Assembly (NCBI RefSeq): GCF_954871325.1
Contig: NC_088775.1
Span: 71,463,561-71,527,560, forward strand
From: Gordionus sp. m RMFG-2023
Taxonomy: Eukaryota > Nematomorpha > Gordioida > Chordodea > Parachordodidae
Direction of reading: 5' to 3'
DNA: 64,000 nucleotides
Shown here piece after piece: positions 37,260 to 48,850 of the stretch. The notes beneath the pieces are model-generated. The model was not told the DNA's origin. It ran no database searches and was given only the letters and a program-made list of their open reading frames with translations. Each line of letters starts with the position of its first letter. Within the stretch, counting starts at the first letter, position 1. A program made the position numbers and the translations under genes.

Positions 37260-38425
37260 CTAAAAATAAATACCTTTTCTTTTTTTCGAATAACGGTAAT
37301 GAAAAACGTTACTTGTTACTTATTTTTTTTTAAAAAAAAATATTGGGAAAATTTATTTTATTTATTATATATATTATATTTTTTTTAATTTTATAAATAA
37401 TTTAAGTCGAGTTTTTAATTCAGATCAACTACCAAAATTCTTCATTTTATTTATTATATTTTTTGTTGATGAATTTTATACAGTCAATATTGATAGTCTA
37501 ATCAATATTAACAGAGACCTGCAGGCACTTTAAAAAAATACCCGGGTCGGGCTAAATATTTTACCAAAATATTATAGATCATCATTATTATCTGTGAAAA
37601 TTAAAAATAAATATTATTAAAATAAATTCGGGCCTGGCATAAAATTTTTTTTTAAAAAAATCCGGGTTGGGTCTGAAAATATAAAGCCTGGGCCAGGCCG
37701 TGTAAATGGTACATCTCATTTATATTTTCTTATTCTAATTTTTCTTTTAAAAAATATATGTCAATAGTATTTATTTCTTCAGATGAAAATAATTTAAATC
37801 TGCCCTGGCTTTTTATGCAAGTATAGAAGATTGAGGGCATCAAGTCTACACTTTGTAAGTATAAATTGTGCCCTAATTTAAAACCTCGATGTCTAGCACC
37901 GTAAATCTAAAACTATGAAGGTAGAAGTATGAATTCAGATTAAACTCTGATAATAAAAAAAAATTGATGAGGATCTGAATGAACTAGTGAAGAGGGTCTA
38001 ATATTTTGTTTTTAAATTAAAGATCATTTTTTAAAATATTTCTAATAAATTTCCCCAATTAAATTTTTTAATAATTAAATAAAATACAACCCTCCCATCT
38101 TCTGCACAAGCTGAGCTTGTGCTTAGCTCATCGAAAGCTATGTTGAGCACTAAGAGTTCTTGTTTATTTGATCAAAATTTTGAAAATCAATTGTTAAAAA
38201 TAAATAAAAAATTATTTCAAAAAAACTTATCTTATAATATTTTATTTTTGTTAGGGTTAGGTTTAAGAAATTTTATTTTTATTATCTATGGGAAAAAACA
38301 ATAAATAAAAAGAAAATTTATATATTTATATTTAGTAATTTTTTTAAGTAATGATAACTCGTTCCATTTTTTAAACGTAACGAGCAACGCGTTTCTTTTT
38401 AAAGTAATGTTTACAGCACTAGATT
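37260..38425. repeat. hAT-like repeat rich in TAACG motifs, copy 2
   Basis: Matches 28570-29010 in order (AATAACGGTAATGAAAAACG, TA-rich stretch, TTGATGAATTTTATACAG, TTATTTCTTCAGATGAAAAT) and is interrupted by the element at 37512. The far end, ACGAGCAACGCGTTTC then AAAGTAATGTTTACAGCACTAG (to 38422), looks like an inverted terminus (TAGTGCTGTAAA), typical of hAT. No transposase recognised; the 61-codon frame at 38119-38304 has no motif. Confidence 0.5.
37512..37715. mobile_element. CAGAGACCTGCAG element, short copy
   Basis: Left end CAGAGACCTGCAGGCAC; blocks CCCGGGTCGGGCT, CGGGCCTGGC and CCTGGGCCAGGCCGTG between A/T runs; ends at GGTACATCTC, where a full copy would read GGTACCTCTGCAGG. It is inserted in the repeat at 37260-38425, whose sequence resumes after it. 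Confidence 0.7.
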
Positions 38426-39745
38426 TTATTCAAACCTAAATTGATTTTTAAGTTTCAAATAATTATTCTCGCTAATCTAGGGTTAATCGAACCAATTTTT
38501 ACAAAATTGGCTATAGCTTTCTTTTTAGATAATATAAAAAATAATATATGATTAGATATCTAAACCTATACTCTATAAAGGTGCCTATAAAATATTTTAA
38601 GAATTTAATCCTTTCTTTTAAATTTTATTTTTTGTAAAAGTGAAAATTTTGTCTAACAAGCCCCAATAGCGGGGTGAGGTAAACCACTCAAGAGGCTTCC
38701 TAAAACATTGGTTTTTTAGGCCATAATAAATTATAATGCATTTTTATTTATTAATAATCATACGTTTAGAATAATTTTATTGTCTTATTGTTCAAAATAT
38801 CATAATACTTATAAATTGAGACTAATTATATATAAAATTTGATACTTAATTTTAAATTTAATAAACATTTTGGACATAAAAAAATAAGGATCTCAAGGAG
38901 AGATTATGATTTCTTAGCATATATCCTAAATACTAATCATAAAACAGCCATGAAATTGCCTTTTCAATAATTTTGAAATTGTTTTCTTTATTAACTGCCA
39001 TAATTGACATGTATGGTTTAGTGAGCCCCGCTAGCTCTAAATTGACAAATTATGATTGAAATAATATATAGATATAATAAATATACCCATAAAACTTTCC
39101 CAAATTATAGAAGAGTGTTTAAACTTTGCTATAAAATTTAATTTACATATAAATAATTATATATTTTAATAAAAATTAAAATTCTGTCATGTAAAAATTT
39201 TTTGAAAACTTTATCAAAATTTTATTTCTTAAATAAAATTTTTAATAATTAAAGATTTTTTGTTTATAGATGTAAACTAATCAAAACTATATTATGGATA
39301 AAATCTTAACCTACTGGTGTATTTAATTTTAAAATGAGATAAAGTGGTTTGCTAAGCCTCGGGGTTTACCTAACTTCAGTCTCCCCTACTGTGTCAATTG
39401 TTTTTAACGAAAATTATTTTTGTTTTTTTGATTGGATCATAAGTCGACACTCTTAAAATGCAATTGAAGCAAATTTAATTAAATAATAACCAATATTTAT
39501 CATAACTGTTCCCAGATGACATCCTTTTTTAGTAAAATCTTCTTACTTTCTTTTAGCTTATTAGTTATTAAAAAGAAATAATATATTTTTAAAATTTAAA
39601 AACATATTAGCAAACTTTTTCAGTAATTTAGTTAACAAATTTAGAAAAATATATAAAATAAATAATATGTCATACTAATCCCATTTTTATTTTCTTTATC
39701 AAAAATATAATATACAATACAATATAATATAACTTCTAATCCATT
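38426..39745. other. No gene seen
   Basis: AT-rich text. Two patches, CAAGCCCCAATAGCGGGG (38659) and the partly inverted TGCTAAGCCTCGGGG (39350), both lie next to 'GTAAACC', so 38650-39390 may be a worn inverted-ended element. No coding frame of note. Confidence 0.35.
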
Positions 39746-39794
39746 GTTTTGACATGTATTTTCCAAAAAATATAAGAGAAAATAAAATCCTGCA

Positions 39795-39912
39795 ATAAAA
39801 ATAAGCCTTTGAGGGGGATCCGGCAGATGGCAAACCAAAAGTCGGCCAAAGGTCCACAAAATGGGAATAAAAATTTGCCCGAAGGGTATCGCATCACCAG
39901 TCCGCCCTTGTT
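39795..39912 (-). mobile_element. MITE end with GGGCGGACTGG motif
   Basis: Read on the minus strand: CAAGGGCGGACTGGTGATGC, then CCTTCGGGCAAAT and a GGATCCCCCTCAAAGG block. This combination marks a common invertebrate MITE type as I remember it. Short frames here (39641-39957) are read from this repeat and not from a host gene. Confidence 0.4.
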
Positions 39913-39930
39913 ATATTTATTTTTAGTATA

Positions 39931-40084
39931 AAAGGCATTGAACCCGTTTTGAACCATTATTCAAACATATAATTAGGTTAGGGTTTCTAAATTAACCAAT
40001 CAATTTCTGAGTTGATTCAGGTTTAGATATAATTTATAGGAACCCGGGTTCAATACTCCGGGTTTAGGTTGGTTCACAACTCTG
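39931..40084. mobile_element. Worn copy of the CAGGGCTG element family
   Basis: Right end GGTTGGTTCACAACTCTGCTG-like text and the blocks GAACCCGGGTTCAATA and CTCCGGGTTTAGG resemble 47598-48002. The left end is only suggested by ATTGAACCCGTTTTGAACC. No duplication found. Confidence 0.35.
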
Positions 40085-43000
40085 CTGATAACGTTCCCGA
40101 ACATTTTACCGCTTTTAAAATTTATTTCCTGGTGGTTTTCTATTTTTATCATTATTTATTTCTTGTATCTTGAGAAAAATTTTTAATTTAATTTATTAAA
40201 TATATTACTGTTTGATTACTTTAATAATTTAAAAAATGTTATAAATAAAATTTTCAAAAAAAGTTTTAGATATTTTTCAAACTTTTTAATTTTTTAGATT
40301 TTCTATTAGTATGTTTTTGCTAATTTGCATTTTTTTTGTTAAATTATAGGAAAACGATTATACTTAGATTGCTTTTTTAAATTGAAACGTGAGGAAAGAA
40401 GGAAAAGAAGTAGGAAAAGGAACATAGATTTTCATGACCCAAAGCTAAATATAAGTCATACCCCTATCTTGAATAGTATGGTATAAATGGAATTCTAATA
40501 TAATTAATATTTTAAATAAAGTAGTTTTTATTTACAAATAATAATTTCATTTCTATTTCCAAATATTTTCCTTTCCAAAAATATTTTCAAAAATTCTTAA
40601 ATGTCAGTCTTTTTGATGATGTACATTTAAAAAATAATATCAAGAGGTCTGAAAATATTATATTATATTGTTTTTTTAATTTTAATTTTTTAATAAAAAA
40701 AAAATGTTAGTTTAGGATAGGATGAATGGACCAATTTTTTATTGTTTAGTTTTTTTTTATAACCTTAGAAATTTGAGATTTAATTATTCGGTCCTCTATA
40801 GAGCCTAAAATCTATAAATGTCATAATATAATGTGCATTTTCTCTTTTAAAAAAAATGAAAATTTGAAAAGGCAAATTTAATTGGGTTTAGTTATGAAAA
40901 TAAATATAAATCACAATAGTTAGTAAAAAATATTAGTATAAATTTAATTTGTTATGTAATAACATTAAGAAAATATTTCTAAGTTATATTAACATGAGCA
41001 GAATCAATTCAAAATAATGGACAACTTTAAGATTAAGATTATAAAAAAAATGAGGGTATAAATTAAATCTAATTATTTTTTATTGCTGGATTACTATTTA
41101 CCCCCCCCCCCCTCCCTTTTTTTTAGTTAATATTTACTATTTAATCTATCTATAAAAAATGATTTATAAAGTTACATAAATATCTTATTTATTGGTGTTT
41201 ATGCAAAAAAACTTTTTAATTCCTCCAATTCCTAATTGTGACGAAATAAATATAAATTTTAATTATATTTTGTGGCATGGAATGAAGTTATTATAAAAAA
41301 ATAAAATTTATACATACTTGATCATAAAAACTGATGAAAATATATGCCAACCTTATTTATATTTTGTGTAAAATATTAAATAATCGTTATATATACTCCC
41401 TTAAATATTTTAAAATATAAAATCTAATATTAAAATTTTAATTAAGGTTTTTATATCAGAGTTAAATTGTTTTTATTATTTTGTCTTATTAGTTTATAAA
41501 AGCTAAAAAAGAAATTATATAATATATACAAAATATAGAGTATCGATATAATCTCAACGAGTAATATTTTGACTGTATATCGTTTTTTAAAAAAAATAAT
41601 AAAATAATATGATTGGTAAGGGGTAGTAAATTTACATAATAGTAATATGAATATAAATAGGTAATAAAATTGACATATTTTTTACCAAAAATTTTCGTTG
41701 GTCAATAAATAACTCCAATAAACGAGAAATGTGATAAGCGTGGATGAATAATTGTATCTTGATGAGAAATGATGGCTCCCTATTATACCAGGTGAAAAAG
41801 ACGGGATATAGAATAAATTTGGATAAAATGGCAAGCGAGGCGATGACCTTACCCACATAAAACAGACCTTTCAAACGTGATTAAATTACCTGAAAAAGTT
41901 AGTTTCTGCATTTTTTTGGAAGATTTTTCAAACCTTTTCTTTTATTTTAAAATATCGGGGAAAGTTTTTTATTTTATTTTAATTATTTTAATTGATATTA
42001 TATTATGCATAATTAATAATTGACAAATCGGTTCGAATACTTTAATAGTTTTAAGTTTTCTTAAGTTTAAATTATAGGAAGCGGCAGCAATGATTCGTTG
42101 AATCATTATATTTTTTTTATTATAAAAAGATGTGTTTTTCTTTGTAAAAGTTATAAAAGAAGCTTTTATCTGTCAAAAAAATCTTTAAATATATAAAATT
42201 ATAATAGGGATCGTCTAAAAAAGATAATTAACGATTTATGAAAAAAACAGCTTTTAGTTTAATTAAGATGCATAATTTTTTGTTGTTGTTAAATTCACAT
42301 TTGAAAATCGTTTTCCTTCATCATAATATAAAAATAATATGAATCCGAAAGATTTAGCGGGGTAAAAATGATACCAGAAAAATAATATAACTAGTCATAA
42401 TATTTAAAAGTAAATATATAATTTTATTTTGAAGGTAATATTTTTTCCTCTTTTTTTTAAAAAAAAGAAGACTAAACTTTTATTTTTTAATTTCGAAAAA
42501 TTTGTAAATTATAATGTCCGTAAAAAAAATCTTTAATAAAAATTATCCATTTTCAAAATATATATAATTTTTTTTGAAACAAATATAAAAGCAAGGTATG
42601 GAAAGATAGAAGAGGGGGGAGGTAGATGAGATTTTAAGTGCTATAATATAAATGTTCCTTTTTTTATCTTATTTTTCTCATACCATTAATACATTTTATA
42701 AATAAAATTATTATAAATTTGAACTTTTCCCTTTTAATCCTGTGCTTTTTTTAAGGAATGTATAATAAATAAATATATATAATTTAAAGTTTCCAATATT
42801 GTAAAACACCTTATCTTATCTTATCTTTGTCATTAATTCTTAAATAATAAACTACAGTTATAATAATATAAATTAATAATTAATATTTAAAAAAATTAAT
42901 TCAATATAGTGATATTATATTATACCTGTAATAATTATAAAAACTTTAACATATTGTATTCAAAAATGTCAAATTATATTTTATGACACGTTGTTAACAA

Positions 43001-43779
43001 AAAAATTACAAAATATATTATACAAATAAATAGGATTACGAATTCTGATATTTATATAGTATATATATATATAATATATATATATATATTATGAATAAAA
43101 TGATATACATAACATAATATATCTAAAAAAAATTTCAAAGGGCCAGAAATTTAATATATTAAAGAGCGGCATGCATTATAAATAAACGCGAACAAGTTTA
43201 TAAGGGCTTTATAATAATAGGGGAGAGCGGGGTTTTTGTTGAGCCCTAAAAAAATTAATAATGCCACTTCCAGACAAGTTGTCTTATCAAAGAGGTACCT
43301 AGGCAAGTTTTATGCATCTTCTTAAAATGCAAACAAAGTAGGATAATAATTAGTCGAATTATTATTTTTTTTTAATACATAAAATGTTTTTTTTAAAAAT
43401 CGGTAAGACAGTCAGTCGTCTTTATAAATTATCCACCATTTATATTATGCAAATAAAAATATTTGGTAAATTATTATCATTTGTTTGAAAATTAAAAAAA
43501 AATTGCTGGAAACATGCCTAAGAAGTCGCTTTTAAAAATAAATTTGTCTGGAAGTGAATTTTTTTTAATTCTTAGGTATAAAAAAGGGAAAAAATAATGC
43601 TCAGGAAGGGGGTGGGGATCAAATCTCCTTTTTAAACTTATGTTTTACTATATTTAATTATGCTTTGATATTCTGAAAGTATTACTCATTATAAGGTGTA
43701 AAAAATTTTTTAAGATTTATTTTTGGTAAAGACTAAATAAAAAGCAAAATTGGCTTATTTTATTGAGAAGAGGGGGAAT
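40085..43779. other. No gene supported; one unassigned frame
   Basis: AT-rich sequence with a C-run at 41101-41112, a (CTTAT) run at about 42811-42826 and a TA run at 43061-43089. The minus-strand frame 41632-41874 (80 codons, hydrophobic segments, GKVIASLAILSKFILYPVFF) is the longest here; I do not recognise it and it has no clear splice partner. Confidence 0.4.
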
Positions 43780-45060
43780 TTTATCCCCCCCCCCTCCTCT
43801 TCCATCGCGAATTTGCCTATTCTCGTAAATATCATCTTAAGCTAATAAAAAATTTCTCCTCTACACACCATCTACCCCCATCTCTTTATAAAATGTGTAG
43901 AGGAAATGTGTCATAAATGGTCAGGTTTGAAGAATGGCCACCATCCTTTGACTTTTTATCTATTGGACAGATTTCTCTAAAGATTGGTCAAAATGTGTGT
44001 ATTTATGATATGTACCTTACCTATGTTCATTTCTTGAATTGAGTAATCCAATAAAAATTTTTTAAATAAACTGTTATTAGTACCTCTTTCTGGAAAAATC
44101 ACATTTCACATTTTTTTGTTGGTAAAAAAATTACTAATTTAGATTACTGATATTTTATAAATATTATTCGTAGGCATTTGTTATTCACACAAAAAATTAG
44201 ACTTTAAAAAATTTATTTAATAGACATATAAAGGCGCTTAATAATAATAGAGAGGTTAGTATTGTCTGGCCATGTATTGATTGGCCACACATTCACATGT
44301 TCATATTGAAATGAAAAGCTCGTGCAAAACACCATTTGGTGAAATTTCAAATGATGAACAAACTTATGAATGTTTATCAAAAAAAAAATTAAGATAGTAT
44401 TTTATAATATATCATTAACTAGATGATGATAAATTGAGATATTAATACTAATTAAATTAGTGTATAATTAATTTTTTATATAACTAAAAAATGTAGAAAT
44501 ATTAGCATAGGTCTTTTACAGTATTTCATATTGTATTATGTCATAAAAAATTCTTAAATAATATATTATGGCCAGTTAACACATAGTATATATGGCCAGT
44601 CAATACATATACAACAACTTTCACATAACCGCATCTAGCTCATATACTATTATAGATAGAGCTTTGATTCAAATTTTATTTTAAGGATTAATAATTAGGC
44701 TACACATTGATATAAAATTTGTTTGGTTAAAAGCAAATCTTAATAACTCCTTTTTTAAAAGAACAAAAACATGGCCATTCATGACACATTTCCCCTACAA
44801 TATATCATTTATAAGGAAGCATGTGTAAGAAAAATTAGTAAAAGTTAATAACTTTTTAAAATAGCGACTATGAATCAAAATCTTTAGAAAAAAAACATTT
44901 TAATGCAAAAAAGCGATAATCCAAAATTATTTTTATAAAAATCTAATAAAGCCAAAGGCCTACAATAAGTGGACCAAAGATCTCCACCAAAATTTATGGA
45001 GAAAAATTCCCCTATTAGTGCCCTCTCCCCCTTTTACCAAAATCTTGGATACGCCTTATG
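43780..45060. mobile_element. MITE copy, CATAGGCG family, interrupted
   Basis: The left part (43785-43870: C-run, CGAATTTGCCTATTCTCGTA, AGCTAATAAAAAATTTCTCC) and the right part (44820-45058: TTAGTAAAAGTTAATAACTT, AGGCCTACAATAAGTGGACC, AAAATTTATGGAGAAAAA, GGATACGCCTTATG) together match 52911-53224 in order. The gap between them is filled by the inverted-ended element at 43896-44799. Confidence 0.65.
43896..44799. mobile_element. Non-coding element with TGTAGAGGAAATGTGTCAT ends
   Basis: Left TGTAGAGGAAATGTGTCATA and, inverted on the right, TGTAGGGGAAATGTGTCATG, continuing into AATGG. Internal copies of TGGCCAGTTAACACATAG and TGGCCAGTCAATACATA (44570-44610) and GATTGGCCACACATTCACA (44279) form a motif set repeated within the element. 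No open frame. No clean duplication seen. It sits in the MITE at 43780-45060. Confidence 0.65.
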
Positions 45061-45131
45061 TATGATAATAAAAACGTTCAAAACAATCATCACTATTAAA
45101 GAATTCAGTGCAATCAGGGATTGCCCTAGGG

Positions 45132-45494
45132 TAGTGTTGTTAATTAGTCGACCTCTTCCGAGTCGAGGAAATCGACTAAAAACTCTAGCGAATTATAATT
45201 TTATTTCTATTATATTTCTTTTTATTTTATTTTATTTCATTTTATTTTATTTATTTTAATTTTGAATTTGTTTATTTTTAGCGCCTGGCTGGCACTAAAT
45301 TTAATATTTTATAAATTACTATTCTATATAAAATTAGGTAGATTTTTATAAAATAAATGTAAGAAAAATAAATAAAATTAATAATTTTAGTCAGTCGATG
45401 ATTAATTTAGTGGCTAAAATTTTTAGTCCAATTTTTCAACTATAACTATTAGTTTGTCGTCTGTTAGTCGTCTAAATTTAGTCGAACAACACTA
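45132..45494. mobile_element. hAT-type MITE
   Basis: Ends TAGTGTTGTTAATTAGTCGAC and, inverted, TAGTGTTGTTCGACTAAA; flanks CCCTAGGG (45124-45131) and CACTAGGG (45495-45502), 7 of 8 alike. Repeated AGTCGA/TCGACT motifs lie near both ends, and (TTTTA)n runs lie inside. 363 bases, non-coding. Confidence 0.85.
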
Positions 45495-45899
45495 CACTAG
45501 GGTATGATTATCTTTAAATGTTAAATCATTTATAGTACACAATTTTCTTTAATTTTTAAAGTTTCTATACTATCGAATTATTTTTCATTATGCTAAGTTT
45601 GCACAAGAAGTCAAGAACTTGGGAAGTTGTATTTGTGAATTTGGATGAATCATCTATGCCATATGTAGAGATTCCTCCCTTCCCTAGGCTCATGAGTTTT
45701 TGCTGAGATGGGCTAGCCAAAGTTTGATTAAGGTAAAACCAAGATTGCAAAGGTTATTAAGAGGACCGTAGGGGGACCTGACCTTCCCTCCCCCAATTTT
45801 TTAAGTCCCCTAAGCTTGATCTCCGAATTTTTTTGGCCCGCAGAAATGGCCTCAAAAAATATTTCCAGCCTTCAAATTTAAAAAAAAACATCATTAAAT

Positions 45900-47040
45900 T
45901 AGTTTACACCAACCATTAAATCCAAATGAAAAACAACAAAATCTATAAAATATGGCTTTTAAAACATGAAACCTCTAAAGGCCATTTAATTCAATATGGC
46001 TTGATAAAAATAGTAAAAATATCCACAATTTTGGTGAACCGGCAAGTTAAGCATAAACGATATTTATTGAAATCAATATTTGATTTGATACAATTTTTTA
46101 GCATAACAGGAGCTCCCTTTTCATGAGTCTGGTTCCGCTACAATAACTTGCAGCAGGTAAAAATATAATATATTTAAGGATTTTTTATTGCTATGTTTTC
46201 ATGCACCTGCCAAAATGATAAAATTAAAAATCAATACCAAAAAATTTCCAATACATATCAACTCTCAAAATAAACATATCTATTGCAGAATAGGTGTTGG
46301 AATCTATCTCAGTAAAAACAAAAGCGAGGAGCCGTTTTTTTGTCTTTGAGACAAAAGATACCGCAGGTTGTAAAAATTTGAATTTAATTATTAGGTATAT
46401 TTTTTGGGAGGAAATCCAAGAGAATTTAAAAGGAATCATTTATTTAGAAAACTTTTTTTCTGAAGTATAAATTGTATCTTTAAACAACTTGATAATTTAA
46501 AGATTAATTCATGATATAATCAGGGAGGCATATGATGGTGCAATTGTCATATCTGATCGAAATGGACGAGTACAAACTTTTCTCTAAAAAAATTAATAAA
46601 AGGTGCCTTATTTACATTGTTTCAATCACATATTACATCTTGTTAAAAATTGATATAATATTCCTGAAATTTTTAATTTTTTCAATTTAGCAAACACGTT
46701 CTGCAATTTTTTTAAGCTTTCTAACCTATCCTGAAATATATACATGTTCTTAAGGGACTTTCGAACTAGAGGACTGGTCATTTAGAAACATATCTTATCA
46801 TTTATGAGAATTTTGAGGCTATTAGTGAAAAATTTTACTAATAGAACTCTTAACTCTGAAGTTTCCACTCATGATTCAATCGAAGTCACTGGTATTTTGT
46901 CTCAATGCATAAATATAAATTATATTATTATAGCCGTTGTAATTTATGAAATATTAATAACAACAGTTAAAAAGTTTCTTACTAATATAATAATGAATGC
47001 TAAAAATTATGTTGATTTCATTAATTTAATATATTAAAAA
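45900..47040 (+). pseudogene. ZMYM1-like hAT transposase relic, copy 3
   Basis: Plus-strand pieces in order: 45926-46123 (YKIWLLKHETSKGHL, then KRYLLKSIFDLIQFFSITGA, the helix ahead of the 'RGHDE' motif); about 46220-46440 (AGCKNLNLIIRYIF, the strand after the usual 'DETTD' motif); about 46500-46760 (remnants of the YDGA, H-x-x-N-H and FNLxxxxxxFFK motifs); 46804-47037. The order and spacing fit a DUF4371/ZMYM1-like protein. Many stops and frame changes; no zinc finger. Flanking G- and C-rich patches at about 45770-45800 and 47255-47270 may be its ends. Confidence 0.6.
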
Positions 47041-47597
47041 ATAAAAAAGGTTAAATTCAAATCTTATAAATTTAATCTGACCCCGAAAAATCCTCACAGG
47101 GTTATAATAAAACGCCTAAAAATCTTAATAATTTTTTGATTAATACTCAAATTAAAATTTAATTGTGAAAAGGAAATTTTTTTAAAGAAAATTATAATGA
47201 AATAATTGATTATTTTGTTGTAACTTGTTTAAAAAGATTTACGAAGATAATAAGCCCCCCCCCCTTGACCCAACCTCTTTTATTGCAGATAAAAAAGGGC
47301 CTTAATGCTTCCTTATTAAACATTAATAATGAAAAATACATCATGAAATGAAAATCGCAAAGGGATTTTTAACGGCTGAAATAACAGAACATGTTTTTGT
47401 TAATATTATTTATAAAGAAAGTATATTACATTTAAAGAATTATATAAATGCTGTAGCCATTATCATTGGGGTATCAAAGGAGCGTACGCAGTAATTCGCC
47501 ATGGGGAGGGGGGGGGGGTAATTAAATTTTTTAAATTATTCTGAGTTATTGTTATTTAAGAAATTTAATTTCAAAAATTTATTATGGGACTATAAAA

Positions 47598-48002
47598 CAG
47601 GACTGTGAACTTTACTTCTAAAAAAAAGAATTCGGGTTTGGGTTCAGTGAAAAATCTCTGAACCCGGTTCCGGTGGTGGGTTCAGGGTTTGGAGACCAGA
47701 AAAATAATGACTTATGAAAATTACTTAAAATAAAAGAAACATCGTTTTTTTAAAAAAATATTAGTATTGCCATAAAAATAATTTATCATCATAATTATAA
47801 TATATAAAAACATTACAATTTAAAAAATAATATTATATTTCTATTTCTATTTTGGCGAATTATCATAATATCTACTAATATATCGTCATTAAGACTTCCA
47901 CGATTAAAAAAAAATCTTGGACCAGGGTTAGGGCTTAGTTTAAGTAAAATATCAAGGGTTCAAGAGAGTTCGAGTTCAGAAGAGTTGGGATTCTCAGCCC
48001 TG
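47598..48002. mobile_element. CAGGGCTG element, exact 8-bp duplication
   Basis: CTATAAAA flanks both ends (47590-47597, 48003-48010). Ends CAGGACTGTGAA and, inverted, CAGGGCTGAGAATCCC. Blocks such as GGGTTTGGGTTCAGTG and ACCCGGTTCCGGTGGTGG lie near the left, AGGGTTAGGGCTTAG near the right, with an AT-rich middle. Non-coding hAT-type MITE, 405 bases, nested in the ZMYM1-like copy 4. Confidence 0.88.
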
Positions 48003-48293
48003 CTATAAAATATTGAAAATTTCTCATACACAAATTCAAATATAAATTAATGACAACATATTAAAAGTATATAATCGATGTATAAATCATTATATAATAA
48101 ATGTCTCGAAAAAGAAATTTGTAAAAAAAATATAAATTTTTTAAGCATTAAAAATTTGATATATAAATTTAATAAATTATATTTTAAATAAATGTTGAAA
48201 ATATAGATTAATGCACGGAAATATTTTAATGAATTATTACATGTATATAAATTTAGAAAGTATATTCCTTAAAAAAAATATGGTGTATTAAAA

Positions 48294-48578
48294 ATGGGAA
48301 AAGATATAATTAGGAAGCATATTATTAATTTAAAATGTAAAATTCAATCTTTTAGGATTAAGCTAATTTTTCAAAATGATTTTATCAGTGCTTGGTGTCA
48401 ACTCCCTATGTATATTATGAAGATAACACCGACTCAATCTATAATGAGAGGTAGTTCAGGCATGTTTTTATTTTTGTTAAACAAGAAAAGTTCTTTCTTT
48501 GATAAAAGTAATAGTTTTATTTATCGTATGAAAATAAAATCTTCCAAATATTTAATTTTTTCTCTATATTTGAAATAG
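48294..48578 (+). other. 94-codon frame, not recognised
   Basis: An open frame inside the ZMYM1-like copy 4, antisense to its expected coding strand. It shows no known motif, and the reverse strand has faint resemblance to the RLxxLALLxIH region of the family, so this is most likely a shadow. Confidence 0.15.
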
Positions 48579-48850
48579 ATTTAGAAGAAATCTACGGTAA
48601 TAATATTTGCAGCTTTGTAAGTGTTATATGATCAATCAAGAACCTTTCATTTATTTGAGTTGTTGAGGTATCCAAGAAGGAAAAGAGATTTATTTTACAG
48701 TATAATATTCGACTATATTTATTTTGGAACAATGGACTTGTCTTTTTGCGAGATATATTGAATTCGTAGAGTTCTACTTTTGGCTCAACAATGATATGTA
48801 ATATATATATAAGTCATTTACATTTGCGGTATTTTCCTTGATATAGTCTC

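Noticed and set aside
39641-39957. Two overlapping 70-codon minus-strand frames as a small gene
   Set aside because: They are read across a repeat with GGGCGGACTGG ends, and the codons follow the repeat motif.
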